A stretch of 64,000 bases of DNA from Mycobacteriales bacterium (GTDB lineage Bacteria; Actinomycetota; Actinomycetes; Mycobacteriales; SCTD01), in assembly GCA_030697205.1 (NCBI GenBank), contig JAUYQP010000034.1, positions 1-64,000 on the forward strand, in the 5' to 3' direction. The position numbers and the translations under genes were made by a program. Shown piece after piece: positions 54,301 through 62,900 of the stretch (position 1 is its first letter; each line of letters starts with the position of its first letter). Below the pieces are notes generated by a model that saw only the letters and a program-made list of their open reading frames with translations, was not told the DNA's origin and made no database searches.

Positions 54301-56768
54301 TCGGCGAAGGCCGCCGCGTCGACCATCACGGAGTAGCTGCCGTCGCTCGCGGCCGTGACCGTCTGGGTCGCCGTGGTGCTGGAGCCAGCCTGCGACAGCA
54401 CGACGCGCACGAGGCTGGCCGTTTCGGCGGTGCCGGCGACGGTGGTCTTCGGCGCGGCCTGGGTGGTGTCGCTGGCGGTCGCCGCACCGGGCTGGGCCGG
54501 GGCGACGGTGTCCTTGACTGCGTCGAGGGTGTTGCTCACCGGGCCGGGGCCGTTGCCCTGGGAGTCGGTGGCGACCGCGGTCGCGTGGACCGGGCCGTCC
54601 TCGAGCGTCGTGACGTCGATGTTGCCCGTGGTGAAGGTGCCGTCCGCGGCGATGACCACCGGGGTGCTCGAGACCGTGGTGGGGTCGGGCATGCCGAGCA
54701 CGTCCGTCGCCTCGTCAGCGATCGTGACGACGACCGTGCCGCCCGCCTCGCTGATCGGCATGGTGCCGCTGACGCGGACGGACGTCTTGCCGGCGTTGCC
54801 GATCGGGCTGGGGACGATCGTCGTCAGGGTCGGAGCGACGGGGACCGTGCCGTCGACGATGAAGGGGATGGTGCCGGTGACATCGGGGTCAGCCGCACCG
54901 CCGGTGCCGCTGAACGGCGCTGCCTCGCGGCCGGTGTAGGAGGCGACGTAGCTGCCGTCGGCGAGGTCGGCCGTGGGGTCGAAGACGATCGTCCGGCCGC
55001 CGTCGGCGTAGGAGGTGTTGCCGGCGACGAGGATGTTGCCCGGCGAGGTCCGCAGCTCGATCGGCGACACGACGGACTCGTCGACTGGCTCGTTGAAGGT
55101 GACCCGGACGTTGGACGACGACGCCGCCTTGCTCCCACTCATGGGGCTGGTGCCGACGAGGGCGATAGCGACGGTGTCCTTGGTGGCGGTGCGCGCCGCC
55201 GACACGGCGCTGGTGTTGCCGGCCGCGTCGGTCGCAACGGCGGTCGCGTTGAAGACGCCCTGGGCGAGGCCGGTCGCGTCGAAGGTGCCGTTGTAGCTGC
55301 TCGAGGCCGCGGGGATCTCGGTCAGCACGGTCTTGACGCCGGCCGAGTCGGTGATGGTGACGACGACGCTGCTGCCCGCCTCGCGGGTGCCGCTGAAGGT
55401 GACCGCGGTGAGGTTGCCGGGGATCGCGTCGGCGAGCTGGCCCACGACCGGCGCGGCCGGGACGAGGGTGTCCTTGGTCTGGGTGGCGCTGGCCGAGGTG
55501 GTCGAGTTGCCGGCCGGGTCGGTCGGGTCGGCGGTCGCGGTGAGGGTGCCGTCGTCGAACGACGAGACGTCGAAGGTCGCGGTGAAGCGACCGTCCGCGG
55601 CGATCGGCACGGTGTCCGTCAGCGTCGTCGGGGTCGGCGGCAGGCCCGCGTCGGGACCGCAGCAGATCGTCACGACGACGGTCGTGCCCGCCTCGGCGGG
55701 AGTCGTGCTGCCGTCCTTCTGCGCGATGCCGGTGACGACGACCGCGTTGTCGGTCGCCGCGTTGATCGCCTTGCCGTCGTTGACGGTCAGGCCGCCGACG
55801 GTCGGGACCGTGACGTCCTTCTGCAGGGTGCCGGTGCCCGTCGGGGAGACGTTGCCCTCGGCGTCGGTCGCGACGACGGAGAACGTCAGCGTCCCGTCCG
55901 CGAACTGGTAGGGGTCGATGTCGAAGCTGTAGGTCGAGCCGAGCGCCGAGGTGCGGGTGATCGTCGTGTTGGCCACGTCGGTCACGGTGAGCACGAAGAC
56001 GGCCGGATCCGCGGCTGCGACGCCACCCGACACCGTCACCGGGTTGCCCGTGCCGGGGTTGCCGCTGTTGACGACCGTGATGGGGTCGCCACCTGCCGTG
56101 AAGGTCGGCGTCGGCGCGACTGGTGCGACGACGTCCTTGGTGACCGTCGTCGTGCTGGCCGTGCGGTTCTGCGCGGCGTCGATGGCGGTCGCGGTCACCG
56201 TCAGGGTGCCGTCGGTGAGGGAGGTGACGTCGAAGGTCTCCTCCCACGTGTTGCCGTTGCGCACGGGGGAGCGCACCAGGTCCTCGGTGCCGGTGTTGGT
56301 GTCGGCGATCCGCAGCTCGACGCTCGCCTCGGGGGACGTGGCGGTGACCCGCACCATCGTGCGCTGCGCGTTGTTGACCGTCGGCGTCGGGACGACCACG
56401 AGCGTCGGCGCCGCCGGCGGGGTCGCGTCCTTCACCGTCGTGCAGGAGGCGTCCGCCCCGAGCAGGTCCGTCGCCGTCAGCGTGATGGTGCCGTCGGCGA
56501 GGTCGGTGACGTCGACCTCGCCCTCGAACGTCGTGAGGCCCGTCGAGGTGGCCGCCGCGGGCGTCGTCTCGTCGGTGCCGTCGCTGGCCGTCACGACCTG
56601 CGGCCCCCCGCCCGTGCCTGTGTAGGCGACAGCGGCCTGGTTGGCGGCGTTGACCGGGTTGGTGACGCAGGTGAGTGCGCTCGCGGCCTGGGCCGGCGAG
56701 AGCACGAGCCCCGACAGCGAGAGGGCGACCGCAGCGGTCACGGCGACGGGGACGCGGGCGAAGCGCAT
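51363..56768 (-). CDS. giant secreted Ig-like repeat protein, 1801 residues
   Basis: This secreted protein has a signal peptide (1 to about 29, VAVTAAVALSLSGLVLSPAQ). About ten bacterial Ig-like domains (about 60-1235) repeat texts such as DGTLTVTATAID and AVATDAAGNTS. Two fibronectin type III domains (about 1243-1325 and 1333-1415) and three beta-modules (about 1425-1801) follow, with a DSRNGTG or DTRTGKG start, SNVNF, QANEV and VDLVGYF. No LPxTG or membrane anchor is seen, so it may be released or held by the modules. The ATG at 56768 follows AGGAG. Adhesion or a cell-surface structural role is likely. Confidence 0.75.
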   Translation of the reverse strand: MRFARVPVAVTAAVALSLSGLVLSPAQAASALTCVTNPVNAANQAAVAYTGTGGGPQVVTASDGTDETTPAAATSTGLTTFEGEVDVTDLADGTITLTATDLLGADASCTTVKDATPPAAPTLVVVPTPTVNNAQRTMVRVTATSPEASVELRIADTNTGTEDLVRSPVRNGNTWEETFDVTSLTDGTLTVTATAIDAAQNRTASTTTVTKDVVAPVAPTPTFTAGGDPITVVNSGNPGTGNPVTVSGGVAAADPAVFVLTVTDVANTTITRTSALGSTYSFDIDPYQFADGTLTFSVVATDAEGNVSPTGTGTLQKDVTVPTVGGLTVNDGKAINAATDNAVVVTGIAQKDGSTTPAEAGTTVVVTICCGPDAGLPPTPTTLTDTVPIAADGRFTATFDVSSFDDGTLTATADPTDPAGNSTTSASATQTKDTLVPAAPVVGQLADAIPGNLTAVTFSGTREAGSSVVVTITDSAGVKTVLTEIPAASSSYNGTFDATGLAQGVFNATAVATDAAGNTSAVSAARTATKDTVAIALVGTSPMSGSKAASSSNVRVTFNEPVDESVVSPIELRTSPGNILVAGNTSYADGGRTIVFDPTADLADGSYVASYTGREAAPFSGTGGAADPDVTGTIPFIVDGTVPVAPTLTTIVPSPIGNAGKTSVRVSGTMPISEAGGTVVVTIADEATDVLGMPDPTTVSSTPVVIAADGTFTTGNIDVTTLEDGPVHATAVATDSQGNGPGPVSNTLDAVKDTVAPAQPGAATASDTTQAAPKTTVAGTAETASLVRVVLSQAGSSTTATQTVTAASDGSYSVMVDAAAFADGVINATITATDAAGNTSATRGATFSKDATGPGITMLAGTPVSGASAGKTTVTGQTNEASTTVVITVTDKDGKTTSASPTPAATSPGAFTAQIDVSLLADGPLTVSAVAKDSKANSGDPSVVTVAKDTVAPVVDPLAASSANGNAAPSTTTITGTTEPGASVATSVTNGSTTVAGPTVTADASTGTFSATVDVSSFADGQLTARALATDAVGNASNGGMQTTTTFVKDTVDATIASTTPADGSTVARPATITVTFTEPVTSATTVTVTRGGTAVPGSTTFSADRITATFTPTDPLTDGAHTVAVATVDDRGNTGSDSKTFTVDATGPSITGLAATDVQRPATTTTVTGTLSETGADVVIRATDGTTTVTKTLTDLTSTSLSTTLDISTLADKADIAVTAVATDGLGNNGPTASTTLAKTPPAAPAKPTAVTASVTRAAGTADLSWTAPAGTVSSYRVVVAPAAGTVTYPTDRTATTAVVTGLTDGTQYTFTVLATGNDVEGPASDPVTATPYTVPGAPTSVAGSGSGGTLALTWTAPAGNGGRPVTSYTVTLSPSAGTITYPTDRSTTGATVTGLTAGTQYTISVVATNLRGIGAAGTGTATSAVTAEQDRFVALTSPVRVIDSRNGTGTSAGLKKGAVTLDLTSRIPASATGAVLNVTVTQPETGGFVVVYPFGATQPPTSNVNFAKGQTQANEVVTALAGRKATVFVNGTGRAHVVVDLVGYFTPEAGTTGYLTTLAPKRVLGAALARNIGSSSGSSSVDVDLSSSLPAGATGAILNVTIASPSQPGFVVAYPTGTTQPPTSNVNFAANQVQANEVITRVSADGKVRLTLSSGQARLIVDVVGAIVPSAVSGSTRFTPLASPDRVLDTRTGKGTTSTSRRTSSSPVTVTLPSSVPADAKGVILNVTSTDQIDSGFVVAYPFGTAQPGTSNVNFRKGVNQANEVVVGIGTDRKVVLAVGGGTGSPASHLIADVVGYLR

Positions 56769-56960
56769 GGTTCTCCTGAGGGCAGCCGCGATGTGGCGCG
56801 GCAGGACGAGCACGGGGTTCGGGCACGAGGGGTCAGACCGCCTCGTGGACAGTCTTCGGCACCAGAGTGGGTCATCCTGGCGCCGTTGGTGGGGAAGTTC
56901 GGTGAACCTCACCGCTCGACCTGCCGTGAATCCGGACAAAACGGATGAAGTGCCCGGCTC

Positions 56961-57398
56961 TCAGCCCCCGGTGCACCCGCGACAGGTGCCGAACACCGCG
57001 AAGTGCCCCACGTCGACCGCGAACCCGTGGGCCTCCCGCAGCGCCTCCACCGCTGGCGCGACCAGCGCCAGCGACGCCTCGGTCACGCCCTCGCAGGCGC
57101 GGCAGACCAGGTGAACGTGGTCGGCGTCGGTCGCCAGGGAGTACGTCGGAGCCCCGTGCCCCAGGTGGGCGTGGCGGATCAGGCCGAGCTCCTCGAGCAG
57201 CTCGAGCGTGCGGTAGACGGTCGAGATGTTGACGCCGCTCGCGGTCTCGCGCACGGCCCCGGCGATCTCGTCGGGCGTCGCGTGGCCGAGCGCACCGACG
57301 GCCTCGAGGACGAGCTGGCGCTGCGGCGTCAGCCGGTAGCCCTTCTCGCGCAGCGCGCTCTGCCAGTCCGCACCCACCTGCGCACCGTCGCGGCCCAT
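56961..57398 (-). CDS. Fur-family metalloregulator
   Basis: This 145-residue Fur-family repressor has a winged HTH (YRLTPQRQLVLEAVGALGHA, GVNISTVYRTLELLEELGLI). Metal-site residues lie in DADHVHLVCRACEGVTEASL, and there is a C-terminal CRGC. The usual first CxxC of the structural zinc site is CRAC; the second is CRGC. It could sense iron, zinc or nickel (Fur, Zur or Nur); the sequence does not decide. In Streptomyces a Fur paralog (Nur) stands near ygfZ, which fits. The ATG at 57398 faces the divergent aminotransferase gene 18 bases away. Confidence 0.88.
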   Translation of the reverse strand: MGRDGAQVGADWQSALREKGYRLTPQRQLVLEAVGALGHATPDEIAGAVRETASGVNISTVYRTLELLEELGLIRHAHLGHGAPTYSLATDADHVHLVCRACEGVTEASLALVAPAVEALREAHGFAVDVGHFAVFGTCRGCTGG

Positions 57399-57416
57399 CC
57401 CGCGAGACTAGATCGC

Positions 57417-58232
57417 GTGACCGTTCTCGCCCTGCTCGGCCCACCGCCCGTCGTCGTCGACCCCACGACCCCGGTGGTGCGCGCCGACGACGTCGGCCTG
57501 CTGCGCGGGGAGTCGGTCTTCGAGACGCTCCGCATCGCGGGCGGCTCCGTGCGCCTGCTCCAGGCGCACCTCGACCGGATGGCCCGCTCGGCTGCCCGCC
57601 TCGACCTCGCACTGCCGGGCGGGTGGGACGAGCTCGCCCGCTGCGCGGCTGCGGCGTACCCCTCCTCCGAGGGCTCCCTGCGGCTGGTCTGCACCCGCGG
57701 CGGGGTCGGCTTCGCGCTCGCGTCGGAGATCCCCGCGGTCACGGTCGCGCAGCGGGCCGGCGTGTCGGCCGTGACGCTGCCGCTCGGGGTCCCCGCGGGC
57801 CTGCGCGCCGACGCCCCGTGGCTGCTCGGCGGGGTGAAGGCCACGTCGTACGCCGTGAACATGGCCTCCCTGCGCGCCGCCGAGGCCGCCGGCGCGGACG
57901 ACGCGGTCTGGGTGTCGACCGACGGCTACGTGCTCGAGGCCCCGACCTCGACCGTCGCGTGGGTGCGCGACGGCGTGCTCGTCTCGCCGGACCCGGCCGA
58001 CGTCTCGACCCTTCCCGGTACGACGCTGCAGGCCGCCCTGTCGGTGTGCCCGGTGCCGTGGGAGCTGCGGCGCGGCACCGTCGCGGAGCTCGCCGCCGCC
58101 GATGAGGTACTGCTGCTGTCCTCAGTACGCGGCGTCGCCCCGGTCACCCGCCTCGACGGCCGGGTCCTGCCCGTCGGCCCCGTCACGGCCGCCCTCGCCG
58201 AAGCCTTCGAGGCCCTGCTCCTGCGCTCCTGA
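57417..58232 (+). CDS. class IV PLP-dependent aminotransferase/lyase
   Basis: This 271-residue fold-type IV enzyme has PLP Lys K141 (GGVKATSY), the N-terminal GLLRGESVFETLRIAGGSVR, and DGYVLEAPTSTVAW with the Glu that holds the PLP ring nitrogen. The family covers 4-amino-4-deoxychorismate lyase (PabC), branched-chain and D-amino acid aminotransferases. The short length and the usual neighbourhood with ygfZ favour a PabC-like lyase in folate synthesis. This is not certain. The GTG at 57417 is close to the divergent Fur start. Confidence 0.8.
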   Translation: MTVLALLGPPPVVVDPTTPVVRADDVGLLRGESVFETLRIAGGSVRLLQAHLDRMARSAARLDLALPGGWDELARCAAAAYPSSEGSLRLVCTRGGVGFALASEIPAVTVAQRAGVSAVTLPLGVPAGLRADAPWLLGGVKATSYAVNMASLRAAEAAGADDAVWVSTDGYVLEAPTSTVAWVRDGVLVSPDPADVSTLPGTTLQAALSVCPVPWELRRGTVAELAAADEVLLLSSVRGVAPVTRLDGRVLPVGPVTAALAEAFEALLLRS

Positions 58233-58277
58233 CCCCCACGCCCTCTCCTCCCTCCCCGCGCCGGCCCCCTCTCCACC

Positions 58278-58342
58278 TCCCGCTTGTACGCCGCTGTCGG
58301 CGCTACGGGGCCCGCTAGCGCCGACACGGGCGTACAAGCGGG
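58278..58342. repeat. REP-like palindrome, copy 2
   Basis: The arms read CGCTTGTACGCCGCTGTCGG, CGCTAC and, in reverse, GCTAGCGCCGACACGGGCGT, ACAAGCG. It fills the gap between the convergent aminotransferase and anti-sigma-like genes, as copy 1 does at 19.2 kb. Confidence 0.75.
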
Positions 58343-58382
58343 GGGGGTTGGTGGCGGGGCTGGCTGTGGGCTGACCGGGCGG

Positions 58383-59330
58383 TCAGTCGTCGGTGTCGGG
58401 CTCGTCGGGCTCGTCGTCGGAGCCGCTGCCGCTGGAGTCGTCGGTGCGGTCGTCGGAGTCGTCGGGCTCGTCGGCCTCGTCGTCGGAGTCACTGTCCGAG
58501 CCGCTGCCGCTACCCGAGCCGCTCGAGGTCGAGTCGTCGCTGTCGTCGGACTCGCGGTCATCGAACTCGCGGTCGTCGGAGTCGTCACTGCTGTCATCGC
58601 TGCTGTCGTCGCTGCCGCGGCCCGAGTTGTCGTCGGAGTCATCAGAATCGGAGTCGTCGTCGGAGTCGTCGTCGCTCGGGGTGGGCTTCGGCGTGGGCGC
58701 CTCGGTGGACCGGGTCGTGACCGGGGGCGCGATCGTCTCGACCGGCGTCGGGGCGTCTTCGTCCAGCGAGTCGTCATCCGTGGCGTCGTCGTCGCGGGTC
58801 GGGAGGTCCCAAGGCGTCAGCGCGTTGACGGTGCCGGCGACCGCGGTCTGCGCCGGGCCGGGCAGCGCGTTGGCCGCGGCGGCCCCGACGAGCGAAGCGG
58901 CCAGCGCCGCCGCGACCGACGCGGCGAGCGCGGCGACCCGGCGGCGTCCGCGGGGGGCGGCCGGGCTGACGACGGCCTGCAACCCCGACGGCAGCGCGAC
59001 CTCGCCCGAGGGCAGCGCGAGCACCGAGGTCGGGTCGGCCTGCGACCACGTCACGGCGGCCGGCGCGGCCGCCGTGACGTGACCGATCGCCTCGACGCCG
59101 AGGGGGGACGGAGCGTCGAGACCGATGAAGGCGGCCAGGGCCGCGGAGGGCGCGACGGGTGCCGCGGTCGAGGCGGCGCGCAGCTCGGCGAGCAGTTCGC
59201 TCAAGCCGGGCTCGCCGGGGACCGATCGTCCTGACAGCAGGGATTCCACCGCCCGGTCGTCGAGCCCGGCGGTGTCGTCTGCGTCGCGGAAGTCGGTCAT
59301 CTCAGGGCTGTCATCGTCGGAGTGGCTCAC
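58383..59330 (-). CDS. putative membrane anti-sigma protein with Asp/Ser tail
   Basis: This 315-residue protein overlaps the stop of the sigma factor gene (GTGA), so it is coupled to it. A cytoplasmic N-terminal part (1 to about 120) would bind the sigma factor. One membrane segment lies at about 130-155 (VAALAASVAAALAASLVGAA). The rest lies outside: a Pro/Thr linker and about 110 residues made almost only of Asp, Ser, Gly and Glu (SDDDSDDDSDSDD type). The acidic tail could bind calcium or the wall. No ZAS zinc motif is seen. The order sigma then anti-sigma is typical. Confidence 0.65.
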   Translation of the reverse strand: MSHSDDDSPEMTDFRDADDTAGLDDRAVESLLSGRSVPGEPGLSELLAELRAASTAAPVAPSAALAAFIGLDAPSPLGVEAIGHVTAAAPAAVTWSQADPTSVLALPSGEVALPSGLQAVVSPAAPRGRRRVAALAASVAAALAASLVGAAAANALPGPAQTAVAGTVNALTPWDLPTRDDDATDDDSLDEDAPTPVETIAPPVTTRSTEAPTPKPTPSDDDSDDDSDSDDSDDNSGRGSDDSSDDSSDDSDDREFDDRESDDSDDSTSSGSGSGSGSDSDSDDEADEPDDSDDRTDDSSGSGSDDEPDEPDTDD

Positions 59331-59872
59331 GGGGTTACGCCCCGGTCCGCGAGCTGCGCCTTCAGCGCCAGCAGCCCGCGCCGCTGCAGCTGCTTGACCG
59401 AGCCCTGCGACCGGCCCATCGCGGCCGCGACCTGCTCGACGGACAGATCACCCACCAGGCGCATGAGCAGCACGTCGCGCTGGTCGTCCGGGAGCGAGGA
59501 GAGGATCCGGCGTACGCCGTCGACCTCCAGCGACGCGAGCGCCTCCTGCTCGGCGGACGGTGCGGTGCGGGTGTCGTGGTGGGGCTCGAGCTCGACGGTG
59601 GGCTGGCGGCGGGACTGGCGGCGCAGGTCGTCGACGAGGCGCGCGTGGGCGATCGCGAAGGTCAGCGTCCGCAGGCCCGCCACCCCGCCGGTGACGCCCG
59701 GCAGCCGGGGGAACAGCGCGAGGAACACCTCGCTGGTCAGGTCGTCGGGCTCGAGCGCGCCCCGGCCGCGCAGGTAGCCGGCGACCTGCGGCGCGAGCGT
59801 CTCCCACACGACCCGCAGGGCCCAGGGCTCGCCGAGGCGGGCGGCCTCCCAGGCGTCCTCGAGCGCGGTCAC
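59327..59872 (-). CDS. ECF-type sigma factor
   Basis: This 181-residue ECF sigma factor has region 2 (EPDDLTSEVFLALFPRLPGV, LRTLTFAIAHARLVDDLRRQ) and region 4 (LPDDQRDVLLMRLVGDLSVE then QVAAAMGRSQGSVKQLQRRG). The frame stays open to 59962, but a perfect hairpin lies at 59910-59940 inside that extension, so I use the GTG at 59872, which begins just before region 2. Neither start has a clear ribosome site. It is followed by an anti-sigma-like gene with a 4-base overlap. Confidence 0.82.
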   Translation of the reverse strand: MTALEDAWEAARLGEPWALRVVWETLAPQVAGYLRGRGALEPDDLTSEVFLALFPRLPGVTGGVAGLRTLTFAIAHARLVDDLRRQSRRQPTVELEPHHDTRTAPSAEQEALASLEVDGVRRILSSLPDDQRDVLLMRLVGDLSVEQVAAAMGRSQGSVKQLQRRGLLALKAQLADRGVTP

Positions 59873-59909
59873 GCTGCGAGTGTGCGGCCTGGCCTGCCCG
59901 GGCACGCGA

Positions 59910-59940
59910 GGGAGCCGGACCTCGGTGAGGTCCGGCTCCC
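59910..59940. terminator. perfect 14-bp hairpin
   Basis: GGGAGCCGGACCTC (59910-59923) pairs exactly with 59927-59940 around GGT. It lies 69 bases past the stop of the acidic-tail gene and 38 bases before the sigma start, so it is probably a terminator. It could also attenuate the sigma gene. Confidence 0.65.
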
Positions 59941-60008
59941 TGCGCGGTTCGGGCGCGGTCACGCTCTGCGGCTCAGTCGCTCAGGCGGGCGCGGGCGTCG
60001 TACGCGGG

Positions 60009-60617
<609 letters not shown>

Positions 60618-60754
60618 GGCGACCTCCGGGGTCGGGGTGAGGGACGGTGGGCCGGCGCCGACCAGGTGGCCGCGCGCCGTACTGGTCCCGTCATCGCCCG
60701 ACCCGGCTGTGGGGTTACGCGCCCGCCCGCCGCTCCGCTTCCCCGCGCCCTCCT

Positions 60755-60819
60755 TCCCGCCTGTGCGCAGGTGTCGGCGCTACGAGGCGCTGGTGCGCCG
60801 ACAGCGGCGCAAAGGCCGC
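60755..60819. repeat. REP-like palindrome, copy 3
   Basis: The arms are CCTGTGCGCAGGTGTCGGCG, CTAC and GGTGCGCCGACAGCGGCGCA, AAGG. It is more diverged than copies 1 and 5, with G in place of A in the outer part. It lies 18 bases before copy 4, inside a 335-base gap (60618-60952) that holds no gene. Confidence 0.7.
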
Positions 60820-60836
60820 AGCCGCCCGCGGAGCAG

Positions 60837-60901
60837 TCCCGCTTGTGCGCGAGTGTCGGCGCTACGGAGGGCGCTTGCGCCGACAGCGGCGCACAAGCCG
60901 C
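60837..60901. repeat. REP-like palindrome, copy 4
   Basis: The arms are CGCTTGTGCGCGAGTGTCGG, CGCTAC and CTTGCGCCGACAGCGGCGCA, CAAGC. It stands in tandem with copy 3, in the same orientation, and lies 52 bases downstream of the end of the AbiEi-like gene. Confidence 0.72.
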
Positions 60902-60952
60902 AACGGAGCCGGCGCGGACGCCCGGGGGCGCGGACGTCCCGAGGCGCGGACG

Positions 60953-62041
60953 TCAGGAGGCGCGGTTGCGGGCGGCGCGCTCGAAGACGCGCTCGCCCTT
61001 GCGTCGCAGGTCCTCCGGCCGGTAGACGGTCTCGTCGTAGGTGTAGCGGAACACCTCGAACCCGTCCTCCCGGATCGCGTCCTCCCGCCGCTTCTCCTTG
61101 CGCAGCGCGAAGCGGTCCTCGTCGTACTTCAGCATTCCGTCCGCCTCGCCCACGACCCGTCGCCGCAGCCACGCGTGGTCGACCCGCACGTCGGAGTGGT
61201 CGACCAGGCCGCGCAGCCATGCCTGCGGCTCCGGCGGCTCCCATCCGAACTCGTGGAACCGCCACCGCGCCATCGACTCGAGCCCCGACTCCGACCGGTC
61301 GTCGGCGAACTCGACCATCTCCCGCGCGAGCCGCACGCCCGGCCAGCCGCGGCACTCCTCGACCACCCGCCGGAGGCTCTCCCGAGTCGCGCCGAGCCGC
61401 AGCGCCGAGTCCATCGCGACCACGGCGAGCAGCGGGTCACCCCGGCGCGCGAGGTCCACCGCGGTCCGCTCGAGCATCGAGACCAGCACGCCGTCGACCT
61501 CGATCAGGTGCGACCTCGGCAGCTCCGACACCAGCGGCGCGGGCGCGGTCCCGCCGGGACGACCCTCGCCCTTCACGCGCACCCGGCTCACGGTCGGCGG
61601 TCCCGTCCACGGGCGGACGAGCCACAGACCGTGGTACGCCGCAGCCGCCTCGTGCGTCACCGCCACCTCGTCTCCCGTGGCCGCCGCCGCCGCCCGTGCC
61701 GCGGCCCAGAGCTCGGCGCGCCGCTGCGCGTAGCGGTCCGGCTCGCGGCCTTCCGCCAGCAGGGGGCGCGGGCCGTCCGGCGTAACGATCAGCGGACCGG
61801 TCGGTGGCGGGATGATCGGCGGCAGCGGTGCGCTGGCCGAGCGGTACACGCCCCGTCGTACGGTCAGCAGCCGCCCCGCTCGGAGCTCCGTGTCGAGCTG
61901 CCCGGTCGTCCAGCCGGCCGCGAGGGCGGCGCGGCGCGTGAAGGCCCCCGTGGGGACGTCCGGCCGCACCGAGGGTCGCCGCCCGGCCGCCGGGAGCGGT
62001 GCGTCAGGCGTCCCCTCAGGCGGGCACGGCGCGTCGTCCAT
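60953..62041 (-). CDS. AbiEi-like / DUF559-type protein
   Basis: This 362-residue protein has an N-terminal winged-HTH-like part (about 30-65: GAFTRRAALAAGWTTGQLDT then ELRAGRLLTVRRGVYR) typical of AbiEi antitoxin-like proteins. The C-terminal part (about 255-350) resembles Vsr-like DUF559 nucleases: SGLESMARWRF, LVDHSDVRVDHAWLRRRVVG, EADGMLKYDE, KEKRREDAIREDGFEVFRYT. Many actinobacteria carry such single genes without a toxin partner, and their role is unclear. No AbiEii-like gene is next to it. The ATG at 62041 follows a region of low coding quality. A stretch of the N-terminus (about 66-100) is proline-rich. Confidence 0.7.
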   Translation of the reverse strand: MDDAPCPPEGTPDAPLPAAGRRPSVRPDVPTGAFTRRAALAAGWTTGQLDTELRAGRLLTVRRGVYRSASAPLPPIIPPPTGPLIVTPDGPRPLLAEGREPDRYAQRRAELWAAARAAAAATGDEVAVTHEAAAAYHGLWLVRPWTGPPTVSRVRVKGEGRPGGTAPAPLVSELPRSHLIEVDGVLVSMLERTAVDLARRGDPLLAVVAMDSALRLGATRESLRRVVEECRGWPGVRLAREMVEFADDRSESGLESMARWRFHEFGWEPPEPQAWLRGLVDHSDVRVDHAWLRRRVVGEADGMLKYDEDRFALRKEKRREDAIREDGFEVFRYTYDETVYRPEDLRRKGERVFERAARNRAS

Positions 62042-62115
62042 CCGCGCACTGTCCCGCGCTCCGCAGACGACCGTCCGCGGTTGTCCACACCCCTCGCTCC
62101 AGCCCCTGCCCACTA

Positions 62116-62180
62116 CCCCCGCTTGTGCGTGGGTGTCGGCGCTACAGGGTCCCGTAGCGCCGACACCGGCGCACAAGCGG
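62116..62180. repeat. REP-like palindrome, copy 5
   Basis: The arms are CCGCTTGTGCGTGGGTGTCG, GCGCTAC and GTAGCGCCGACACCGGCGCA, CAAGCGG. The three-base inner parts differ between arms as in the other copies. It lies between the AbiEi-like gene start and the 38-codon gene. Confidence 0.75.
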
Positions 62181-62241
62181 AAGGTTGGGGGGTGGCGGGC
62201 GGGGCGGAGCGGGGCGCCGTGCGGGCGGCGCGGTCGGAGGG

Positions 62242-62358
62242 CTACGCGGCGTCGGGGGCGGTGTCGGCGGCTTCGGCGCGCAGGAGCTCCTCGGAGTGCG
62301 GCCCGAAGGCCAGGTCCAGCAGCAGCGACAGGGGGATGCCGCTCTCCAGCAGGTCCAT
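62242..62358 (-). CDS. very short protein, 38 residues
   Basis: The ATG at 62358, with AAGGA 11 bases upstream, opens a frame reading MDLLESGIPLSLLLDLAFGP then HSEELLRAEAADTAPDAA. The pattern of an N-terminal amphipathic Leu-rich helix and an acidic tail resembles short hypothetical proteins annotated in other actinobacteria. It could be a membrane-touching peptide or an antitoxin-like peptide. Codon use fits the genome (third positions almost all G or C). Confidence 0.45.
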   Translation of the reverse strand: MDLLESGIPLSLLLDLAFGPHSEELLRAEAADTAPDAA

Positions 62359-62477
62359 CACAGCAACGTCCTTCGTCTACAGGGCCTCGGGGGAAGGCCC
62401 TACAGGGATCGACCACTGCCGCCCCCGTTCCGAAGTACCGACCGGGTGACGCTGCACTCACCCGTACATTCCTCCAT

Positions 62478-62900
62478 GTGGCCCATGGGAACGCGCGCCT
62501 CTGGGTCATCAGCGGGTGGTTCGCGGCCTCTGCCCTCGTGACGGCGTGGTTCGCGACCGGTCACGCGAGCGCCCCGGACGACGGCCTGCTGCAGCTCGAC
62601 GTCTTCACCTTGTCCGAGCGGGTCGACGGCCTCGACGCCGTCGACGGCCGCCCCACGATGGTGGTCGTCCCCGGCAGGGGATGCCCCGCGCGGACAGCGC
62701 GCCTGTCGTCGTACCCCGTGGTCCTGCGCCAGGACCTCGCCCGTGTCCTCGCCCTGCCACGCGCTGCCACGACGTGCCAGCCCGGCTACGTCCTGCTCGA
62801 CGGCAGTGGCACGGTCCGCTACCGCACCTACGACCCCGGCTGGGCCGAGCACGCCGAGGAGCAGGAGATCTTGCTCGAGCACCTGGACGACCACGGATGA
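62478..62900 (+). CDS. membrane-anchored thioredoxin-fold-like protein
   Basis: This 140-residue protein has one membrane segment (about 9-25: LWVISGWFAASALVTAWFA), then an extracytoplasmic part. That part has VVVPGRGCPARTARLSSYPV, VLRQDLARVLALPR, and GYVLLDGSGTVRYRTYDPGW, a strand order like TlpA/thioredoxin. The usual CxxC is absent; one Cys in GRGCPAR and one in ATTCQPG remain. Redox activity is doubtful. The GTG at 62478 has no good ribosome site. The next gene overlaps its stop by 4 bases (ATGA). Confidence 0.6.
   Translation: MAHGNARLWVISGWFAASALVTAWFATGHASAPDDGLLQLDVFTLSERVDGLDAVDGRPTMVVVPGRGCPARTARLSSYPVVLRQDLARVLALPRAATTCQPGYVLLDGSGTVRYRTYDPGWAEHAEEQEILLEHLDDHG

Noticed and set aside
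51264-56948. Plus-strand frame of 1894 codons opposite the giant repeat gene
   Set aside because: The product is Arg/Gly/Ala/Val repeats typical of antisense reading of a repetitive GC-rich gene. The minus-strand frame has a signal peptide, ribosome site and recognisable domains.
59873-59962. N-terminal extension of the second ECF sigma factor
   Set aside because: It contains a perfect 14-bp hairpin and no sigma motif; a start at 59872 is preferred, though not proven.
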